NCBI GenBank assembly: GCA_935421135.1
Contig: OW285194.1
Location: 11,493,376-11,557,375 of the forward strand
DNA: 64,000 nucleotides
Direction: 5' to 3'
Source: Bugulina stolonifera
Lineage: Eukaryota; Bryozoa; Gymnolaemata; Cheilostomatida; Bugulidae
A program made the position numbers and the translations under genes. Below are positions 56,263 to 64,000 of this stretch, one piece after another (position 1 is the first letter of the stretch; every line of letters starts with the position of its first letter). The notes beneath the pieces are model-generated. The model saw only the letters and a list, made by a program, of their open reading frames with translations, made no database searches and had not been told where the DNA came from.

Positions 56263-56274
56263 GATCACGTGATC
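56263..56274. promoter_or_regulatory. Palindromic E-box upstream of YY1
   Basis: GATCACGTGATC, a 12-bp palindrome centred on CACGTG, about 40 bp upstream of the YY1 start codon. CACGTG is bound by bHLH-ZIP factors such as USF and MYC; use here is inference from position. Confidence 0.45.
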
Positions 56275-56763
56275 ATCAGCCGCAGACGTATAAGCAATGA
56301 CTTATCTTCTCTTTATGACAAGGGGTGCACAACTTCTTTGATATTCTCACTTTATGACAGCAAATATCTGCGCCAATTACTGTTGTATCATCCAGTAAAA
56401 CCAAATCAAATTCAGAATTTTACAGAGCTTTACCTTTAAACATTATTTGATCGTATTTGTAATATAAACCTGTTTTTGCTAAATTGTATTTTTTAAACAC
56501 GACGCATAACTAAAATCGTATTGCTAAAGTTTGCTCTCGCTCACAGATAACACTCTAAATACCGGAAATCCATAATTGTTCCTATTTAAAAATCATAATT
56601 TTAATAAGGAACTACAATATAATAGGAACTCCATGCTTTTTGTAAGGCTGCTCTGGATTTGAAATAATTTATTTGGAGCGAGCGGATTGTTTAATAACTT
56701 GTAAACGTTATGAGAATGTGTATTCCAGATGGTTTTAAACTGTTCGAACGAGATTGATCGGCA

Positions 56764-56875
56764 TTTGAGATGAAATAAGCCTAAGCAGAGCTAGCTCAGC
56801 TTGAGCTGTTACTGTTTATTATCATTTTATTAATTATAAACAGTAACAGCTGAAGTGAGCTTATCTCATCTCAAA
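56764..56875. repeat. Nested inverted repeat (foldback)
   Basis: Outer arms TTTGAGATGAAATAAGC (56764-56780) and GAGCTTATCTCATCTCAAA (56857-56875) pair with few mismatches. Inner arms AGCTGTTACTGTTTAT (from 56805) and ATAAACAGTAACAGCT (to 56851) pair exactly. An unpaired segment of about 24 nt on the left separates outer from inner arm. Likely a small foldback element remnant. Confidence 0.65.
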
Positions 56876-57347
56876 CTTCATAATAAATAAATACATTTAT
56901 TAAAATTATTATTGTTTTTAAAATAAATTGTGGTATTAGAATTATTTATATTGTAATTATATTATTATCGATTAAATCAAAAAATGGTCAAATTTTTATT
57001 TTAGTTTGTTTATACTTTTTTAATATATATTTTATTTTATTATAATTATAATAATAATTATTGTTATTTGGTTTATGTAAATTTATGCTATAACTATTGA
57101 TTTGATTTTTTTAAAATTAATTCATTAATTACATCGTCATCTAATCTTTGTTTTTGGATTAATAAGCCTATGGGTGCCATATTATTAAATTATAAAACAG
57201 ATATTATTATACATTTTGTTTTTAAATGTGGCTAGGCTACCTTGTCAGTTTAGTTTATATTTAAATGTTTCAAGTGCATGCTAAATGATATAAATATTGA
57301 GTATAGTAGAGGTACAATATTCATATTCACATAGACTTTTTCATATT

Positions 57348-57767
57348 GTTGTGGACTTTTTCCTGGGAGCAATGTGGTCTCGAACCGCCAACCTCCGGCA
57401 CTGAGCCTAGCATGTGTCTGAAGCCGCTACCATCACGGCCATCTCGGCAACCCCAAAAAAGGAAGCTTCAACGACTGCATGTATAGCGGCAATCAGCCCA
57501 CACACACGGCTGGACAGTTCCACCACATTCTCCCCACCACAACGAGCCATGGGTCTTTCAGCATCCCACTGCTGCCACCAATGTTGTGGACTTTTTCCTG
57601 GGAGCAATGTGATCTAGAACCGCCAACCTCCAGCACTGCGCCTAGCATGTGTCTGAAGCCGCTACCATCACGGCCATCTCAGCAACCCCAAAAAAGGAAG
57701 CTTCAACGACCGCATGTATATAGCGGCAATCAGCCCACACACACGGCTGGACACTTCCACCACAATA
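57348..57767 (-). mobile_element. Tandem tRNA-like SINE-type unit, 235 bp, 1.8 copies
   Basis: Copy 1 is 57348-57582 and copy 2 is 57583-57767 (truncated). The unit is clearly more GC-rich than its surroundings. Read on the minus strand it has a box-A-like TGGCCGTGATGGTAGCGGC, resembling the D-arm of tRNA-Ser/Leu, and in copy 1 a box-B-like GGTTCGAGACC about 45 nt later; in copy 2 the B box has decayed to GGTTCTAGATC. This supports a tRNA-derived retroelement, though no tail or target duplication was found. Confidence 0.5.
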
Positions 57768-58602
57768 TTGCAGCAAGATTTAGCTGCCTTAGGCATAAAG
57801 GCTGAATGAAGAAAGCTGGCAACGCATCAGACAACTCTACCAGCATACATTTTAGATTTGGATTGTAGAAGAAATTTAGCGAAGGTTGTTACACATAAGC
57901 ACGTATCTCTTAGACAGTAGACAAGGTAGATGATAGTCCCTGTAAAAAATTTCCCTGTAATAACTAAGCGAAGTATTTTTCTCTTGATTCAATCTGACTT
58001 CTAATATCCTTAAAATGTCAGAGTTTAGAAGTAATTTCGTCACTCATCATTTAGGTGCATAATCACTAGCAACTAGCCAACACTACAGTGTGTACCACAC
58101 AAAGGTTTACATAGTTACACAGTGGTTACTGTTACCTCTCAAATGCAGTGATGATGCGTGGTACCCTAACCTGGTTATAATATTACTTCATTCAAATATT
58201 CCTTTTTAGGACGTATTTTATTACTATTGGTTATAAATTTAATTGACCATGATTGAATACTTTGAGATTAAAAATATACTTTTATTTTCGAGATTAGTAT
58301 TGCACATTTAGGTATTTTATATGGGAAGTTGTATTCCGATGGGTAATTAGCCATTATTTTCACCATTGTACTTATTACCGCACCTAACATCTTTACATCA
58401 AATGAGGTTTTATTGTTCAATCTCTCGCAATTTACTTCCATCATAGTAAATAGGATGAAGGATATATCAATGGCTGTAGAATTTTTGTCAATCGTCTTCA
58501 ACATAAATTAGTATCTGCGCAACGCATTATAATGCGCCATGTGTGTAGGTCTATCATTTAAATTGTAGAGTGAAGAGGCAGAATAGTGCAACATACAAAC
58601 TG

Positions 58603-59532
58603 ATGGAGGTCTGGGTCTGCAGAAAATGGAATAGATTCAGTCTGGTGTCTGTCTCGTCAACAGCAACTTGTCTTATTTATTTATGGTTAATTTTATGTTT
58701 AACAAGTGCTACAGGTAAGCAACCCTTCTGATTTGTTAGTAGACATATAAGACCATGCAACATGTACAATGTACATTCAGTTTAGTTGGTAGGCCCTGAC
58801 GATCATCATACCAATACCAATACTATTGGGATGCAGGTAACAGTAACAGTACAGATAACCCTGCACATTGTATCTCACAAAATGTTAACTGTTAACCTGT
58901 AGTCTTTGGAATTAGTTTGACAGGTTCCCAAGGTGCTGGGCATTTTTGAAAAAATAACCAATATACATTATTGTACTACATCACTTCCCTGCGACATTCG
59001 ACCAGAGAAAAGATGTTGTAATGGTAGATACACTGACGTAGATATGACTATATGCAATTAAATCATAGTAATTTACTTGATTGGTCTAAAATTAGAATAT
59101 GAACAATCGTATGACATACATAGGAGTCTGCTATGTGGAGATTAATTACCGCTTTTTGTTTCCTTTTTCAGCATCCAGTAACAATGTACATGTACTTGTA
59201 TAACAGTAGCCTATTAACTACCATGTGATAGAATTTGATTTAATTCTATTTGACCATTATAAATGTTAGCAATCCATTAACTGGGTTTTCTGTCTATCAT
59301 GACTTGTAATTAATCTATTGTATATGTATGCGTATGTGCATGTATAGACAAACGTATGTAGCTCTAGACAAATTTATTTTTGTTTTAACTATCTACATGT
59401 ACATGTAGTTATACATGTGTTACCTTGTACGTATTATCTGTGTAATGACTTGTATGAATGTTTAGTTGTATTGTTTATTGTAGCTGAGCTGTTCGTAACT
59501 AACTAACGTCTACTAGTAATAGTCGTTCCTAC

Positions 59533-59597
<65 letters not shown>

Positions 59598-62500
59598 AAC
59601 GTTATTATTCGCTATATTATGGTTGTAGAATCAGTGAAACTGAATGAGTATATTGGCCACTATGAGCCACTCGAGTATAACCATCACAGCCTTCGAGAAA
59701 GGCATCTAAGATCAAGACGATCCACTTATGATAAGGTTATCAAACTGAGTATAAATGCCTTCAACAGGTAAGCTGTCGAATTCCAGTAGCAAAAGATTAC
59801 TGTCTCTGATACTATCTTATAAACGATGGTATACAGTGTATAGGTGTTCTATTCCTTCCATTTTAGTAACTCCTTAGCAGCCATGTTAGCTCAGTTCACT
59901 TCATCTCTTAGCTCTTCTGCGATAACCTCTCTATATCTGTTGCTCCACTTGTTAGCTGAACAATGATATTCACGGTCAGCCATATTACTCTGGGATTTCT
60001 TAGTTGTTTTACTGTAGCAATATACATGTCGATACCATCCTGATACTATTACTATATTATCGTTGGCTGTATTAGCATGGCCCTGGATGGCTAATTTTTG
60101 AAGCTTTTGTGTGCGACTCACTGCTCCCTTCTGTTCACAGCTAGACCAGTGGATATGGAAATTATCATCAATTATTATGTAATTAGTGGTTTTAGTGAAC
60201 TAAATCTAGTACTTCTGTTAATAGAACGCTTAATTTGAGACTCCACCCAGATATTGAGTCCTTCCACCCAGAAGCTGTACTGGAGTTTGAGGGAACCGAG
60301 CAGAGACTCGATACGTCACATTTATTCCGTGGTATCGTAGAAGGTATGTATTCTATGCTATCGTAGAAGGTATGTATTCTATACTATCGTAGAAGGTATG
60401 TATTCTATACTATCGTAGAAGGTATGTATTCTATGCTATCGTAGAAGGTATGTATTCTATGCTATCGTAGGAGGTATGTATTCTATGCTATCGTAGAAGG
60501 TATGTATTCTATGCTATCATAGAAGGTATGTATTCTATGCTATCGTAGAAGGTATGTATTCTATGCTATCATAGAAGGTATGTATTCTATGCTATCGTAG
60601 AAGGTATATTATATGGTATCGTAGAAGGTATGTATTATTGGTATCGGAGGGAGTCAGCCGACTGGGCCATATGATTGACCACTAACTCAATACCAATTTT
60701 CTCATGAAGTTACCAATCTCCAACACTCCATATATGATGTTGTATCAGGTATTGTCATCAATACTATTGGACCCAGGCCTGGCTAAGAGTAGTACATGTA
60801 ATTATGGTTCAGACAGAATTGTTTATATGAGATATAGTACTACTAGTATAATAATAGTCCTACTGTATCCATTAGTGTGTTGTGATAGCTAGGTCATAGC
60901 CTTGAGGTATGGAGACAGACTTTGAAGTGTTATATAATACTTTATCTACAGACGTCCAGAGAAAATTCAATGTCTGTAAATAATGATAATATACATACAT
61001 GCAGTTATTAGACCTACTAGGAACCAGTTATTAGACCTACTAGGAACCGTTAGTAGGGGCGGTGTGAAACCTTCACTATAATAGTCATTGCAAGATCAGT
61101 CTCTGAATCGGTTGATGCTGGCAGGGCCAGTATGTGGGGAAGGGCTGTATTCATGTGAATATCTGATATCAACAAATAGCTGACACTATGACTCTATTCT
61201 GTGTACACTGAAGTAGTTATCACACCCACTGAAAGGGGTTGATAATGTTACTTGAAATCCATGTGGGTCCTAGACAACAGGTACTTGTGCTAGCTACGCA
61301 GTACTATGATACCAAACTAGGAACTAGTCAAGTCATTGTGACTCATATTATACATAATACATATTCATCATTTAGGTGGAGGCTTTTATAATCTATAGAA
61401 GTGTGATAACAACTATTGCACCTATTGTATTTGCTCTTTGTAATAAGCATAATCATTAGTCCCATGAGCTACATACATACAAATGTAAATAGCCTATAGG
61501 AGTTACTGTATGACTTGTTTCCATAGAACATTACACTCATGTGTGCTACACAGTCATTATTATGTACATGTATGTTCATTATTATACCCCTAGGAATCTT
61601 TGTCTTCTATATCACCTTAGCCTGTGATTCTACAGGCAGAGGCCACACTGCCCTAGTAGTACACCACACTACTCAGTGCCGAGTTTGAATGTCATGTTTC
61701 TCAGGCTATGTTATAGAAATCTATGAGTACCAGTAGTTGATTGCACACTATCTATGGTAATGAGGAGATATATCACAGGCTTATCAACTGATCCTGTGCA
61801 GTTCTGCACTTCCTTCTCTCTCATTCTCAGAATTTTGTTGTTGGAAATGTCGTTTAGATTTCAATCAACTCATCCAATAAATAGAACAATGTAATATCAA
61901 TAATCTATAATAATATTGTAGGCCTACATTTGGTATGTTACCATAGCAACCGTAATTGAATCATCTGAATATAAAATTGAGAATAACCCTATCCTGTGCT
62001 GTTTCCTGACTTTTATGACCCAAATCTGTGTTTGAAAGCCATATATTGGTTTTTTCAAATCGGCACCAAGCTGATAGAGTGGTGTCCTGTGGCCTAGTTA
62101 TCAACACCACCTGTTACTTTCACTAGCGGTGGCAGGAATCAGTTTTGACTTGACTATTGCGTAGTAACTTATGCCGCTGTAGGAAATATCATTTAGCTAT
62201 CCATCTTGGACCTACTTATCTGAAAGCGAAGAAAATTATACGACACTGACGATGAAATAAAGTCATATTAGTCCTTGTCACTCACTTATCTGGCATAAAA
62301 TGGCAAGTTCTCGAGTTCCATAGTACAAGTGCATGTGACACACCCTGCAGGTCGTTGTCTACTGTTGCAGGTTATCCTGGTAGTAAGGTGACAGGGGCTG
62401 TCACTAGTGGAGTGTTCCAAGGTAGAATACAGCTATCTCCCACCAACACCTACCATGTGGAGAGAAAGGAACACTATAAAGACAACAAAGATCTCTCAAA

Positions 62501-63707
62501 GAACAATAAAGCTCATTCTGTTATCTACCATGATAAGAGTGTAGATGTAGAGAAGTTTTATAAGTAAGGCTGACTTCTTTCTATGTTTCATAATGCGGGG
62601 CGTATCCATCTCCACCCTCTCTATGATAACCATGTTAGTTAGTTGTTTGCTAATGTTCCCACGTGTTACTATGACGGTTGTCTAACCTGTTCAGCTTGAT
62701 TACCTATGTATAATCCTAGTTCATAGGAACTCTAACTAGTTGTTGATAGTCTATACCAACCCATAGATGCTTGTACTCGGTCTTACAGGGGTGTTAGAGA
62801 AAAGAGGGAGGCAGAAGGAAAGACCACTAAAGAAGCGGTCTGTGGTAATGATAACGCACGTGCCTGGATGAGCAGAGTACAACGATCGGTTATACCCGAG
62901 GTTTGTCCCTCTTGTATCTTCTGTGTAGATCTCAATTCAGATTGGTTGCCGTCATGCAGCTTCAACTTACTGATGCTAACATCTATGTCAGTGGGATATT
63001 CCCATGAAGGATTAGCAAGAAAATTTAGCAATTCCATTCAAGATTGGTTTAGAAAAGAAACGATTTGATAGCAGAAGTTACAGTATGTCTTGCTCAAGTA
63101 CTATTCACTGTGTTATGTCATATCCTAATCACTGTGTGTCATCATTACCTACTAATATTATTATCTGATGTAGAAATCCTTCACTCACACCAAGGGAGAC
63201 AATCCCTACTTGCGTAGCAAGAGAGACAACTTCTACTACTCATTCAGTAGGGACAAGAGAGCTACTAACTTCAATACTATATGTAACTTGTTCCTCCAAG
63301 GAGATCCTATGCTCTGGAAGTACTTTGATGACATATTTGGCAACTCGGTAAATCTACCATGTTACTATTGATTCTACTGTGTTATCATGCTTTGTGTCCA
63401 ATACTATGCAGAGTTATGGCCTTATAACCTTATATGCTTGATTTCAACATTTTGAAAATAAATTGGAAATTGCATTAGTAATAATCTACGGTTTAAATAC
63501 TGATGAGAAATTGAGTATCATTGATTTTAGTAATACAATTGACTTCTTTAACTGCAGGCAACAGAGGAACAGATACGTGAAGAGATCAGTGCACTGTTTC
63601 ATCAGCATGTCACGAGTGTGCACGATATCTATTCCCGTACTTCTTTCCGAGAAGGTAGCTCTGGACAGATATTTAGAAATTATGGTTTTAGAGTCGACAG
63701 AATGCAG
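58603..63707 (+). CDS. ADAM10: ADAM10 metalloprotease, signal peptide and prodomain (3' partial)
   Basis: Type I membrane sheddase of the ADAM10/Kuzbanian family, which cleaves Notch and other surface proteins. Seven exons in phase: 58603-58714, 59629-59767, 60225-60343, 62371-62563, 62789-62900, 63174-63347 and 63558-63707, giving 333 codons. Residues 1-37 look like a signal peptide (LIYLWLILCLTSAT). The prodomain has NEYIGHYEPLEYN, TSHLFRGIVEG and HSVIYHD, as expected for ADAM10. A cysteine-switch candidate is C206, and furin-type sites are RSKR (239-242) and RDKR (251-254). The mature protein begins near A255, with YFDDIFGNSATEEQI leading into the metalloprotease domain. The zinc-binding HExxH site lies beyond the window, so activity cannot be judged. 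Confidence 0.92.
59533..59595. repeat. TAG trinucleotide microsatellite next to ADAM10 exon 2
   Basis: About 21 uninterrupted TAG units ending 33 bp before the exon 2 acceptor. Every unit contains an AG dinucleotide, so the array lies in the zone where branch point and acceptor recognition occur. Confidence 0.95.
60225..60343 (+). CDS. ADAM10 exon 3, donor at the first repeat unit
   Basis: A 119-nt exon encoding LRLHPDIESFHPEAVLEFEG and onwards to LFRGIVE, then one base of a split Gly codon. Its 3' end, ATCGTAGAAG followed by GTATGT, is the first unit of the adjacent 26-bp tandem repeat. Only this first donor leads in frame to exon 4 without a stop. Confidence 0.88.
60331..60650. repeat. 26-bp tandem repeat carrying a splice donor
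   Basis: About twelve units of TATCGTAGAAGGTATGTATTCTATGC; the last two are shortened. Each unit repeats the last exon bases and the GTATGT donor of ADAM10 exon 3. Variants include CATAGAAG (two units), GTAGGAGG (one) and a donor changed to GTATAT (the eleventh). Confidence 0.95.
60651..62370. other. Remainder of ADAM10 intron 3
   Basis: 1.7 kb of intronic DNA after the tandem repeat. A 19-bp direct repeat (CAGTTATTAGACCTACTAG) occurs twice near 61003-61041. No other features with definable ends were seen. Confidence 0.5.
62789..62900 (+). CDS. ADAM10 exon 5, prodomain cysteine-switch region
   Basis: A 112-nt exon encoding GVREKREAEGK and AVCGNDNARAW. It ends CCCGAG before GTTTGT, a weak donor chosen because it gives phase 0 into exon 6. 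A second phase-0 choice is TTCTGT before GTAGAT, 33 nt further on, which would add 11 residues. C206 is the candidate switch cysteine. Confidence 0.75.
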
Positions 63708-64000
63708 GTTAGAGTTACCTTGTCTTTATTTATAGAAAAAGCTGCCTAGAATACAGCCATCGATTCAGCTACTTGTTGATGCTGTATTATGTCAAATGCG
63801 ACTTTCTCACTGACACAAACACTTCAATTTATTAGCGTTAGACAACCAATAGCAAGATGATTGGATACACCCGAAAGTGTATAAAACGCTGTGTATTAGT
63901 TGGAGTTATCATACTGTTTGCTTGTACATAATGTTATATTACATGTAGGCCTACTTGATCTTGAGGTAAAATATGAGTAAACGACAGCCATTCATTAATT

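Larger units (their letters stand above)
56226..58602. other. YY1-ADAM10 divergent intergenic region
   Basis: 2.4 kb between the two start codons. It contains the proximal YY1 promoter (CACGTG palindrome), a foldback at 56764-56875, a very AT-rich stretch at about 56880-57340 and a GC-rich tandem tRNA-like repeat at 57348-57767. No TATA box or CpG-rich promoter was identified for ADAM10. Confidence 0.55.

Noticed and set aside
57407..57805. Open frames on both strands through the GC-rich tandem repeat
   Set aside because: Explained by the GC-rich tRNA-like repeat, which lacks stops by composition.
59891..60121. 76-codon minus-strand open frame in ADAM10 intron 2
   Set aside because: No splice partners or homology, and it lies between two well-supported exons on the other strand.

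Overview
The window is AT-rich, eukaryotic DNA with split protein-coding genes, GT-AG introns of about 0.3 to 5 kb, and abundant simple repeats and small mobile-element remnants. The gene set (a PLEKHG-type RhoGEF, a CYP26-type cytochrome P450, YY1 and ADAM10) points to an animal. The AT-richness and the density of ACATGTA words remind me of demosponge genomes, but that is an impression, not a demonstration. There is no bacterial, viral or CRISPR signal.

Layout. (1) Minus strand 16323 to 129: ten coding exons of a DH-PH Rho guanine nucleotide exchange factor, running off the left edge inside or just after the PH domain. (2) 16.3-33.2 kb: a gene-poor stretch holding a 10-bp minisatellite, a tRNA-derived SINE-like element and short duplications. 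(3) Minus strand 33675 to 33155: a predicted two-exon microprotein of 48 residues. (4) Plus strand 35218-44432: a nine-exon, 490-residue CYP26-clan P450 with a TATA promoter, but without the usual I-helix acid-threonine pair and with a shifted haem loop. (5) 44.4-53.4 kb: gene-poor, with a clear 361-bp MITE that has target-site duplications and a degraded collinear copy of part of the P450 intron 3. (6) Minus strand 56225 to 53416: YY1, with four C2H2 fingers and a possible alternative 3' exon. (7) 56.2-58.6 kb: intergenic, with a foldback and a tandem tRNA-like repeat. (8) Plus strand 58603 to the right edge: the signal peptide and prodomain of ADAM10; the catalytic domain lies outside the window.

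The genes do not form a pathway or operon; they are ordinary neighbouring metazoan loci. All exon models were read by hand from splice sites, phase agreement and family resemblance. Every junction given keeps the reading frame. The most unusual points are the altered P450 catalytic residues, a splice donor of ADAM10 caught inside a 26-bp tandem repeat, a YY1 stop codon that overlaps a consensus splice donor, a YY1-type binding motif over the YY1 start codon, and the microprotein candidate.
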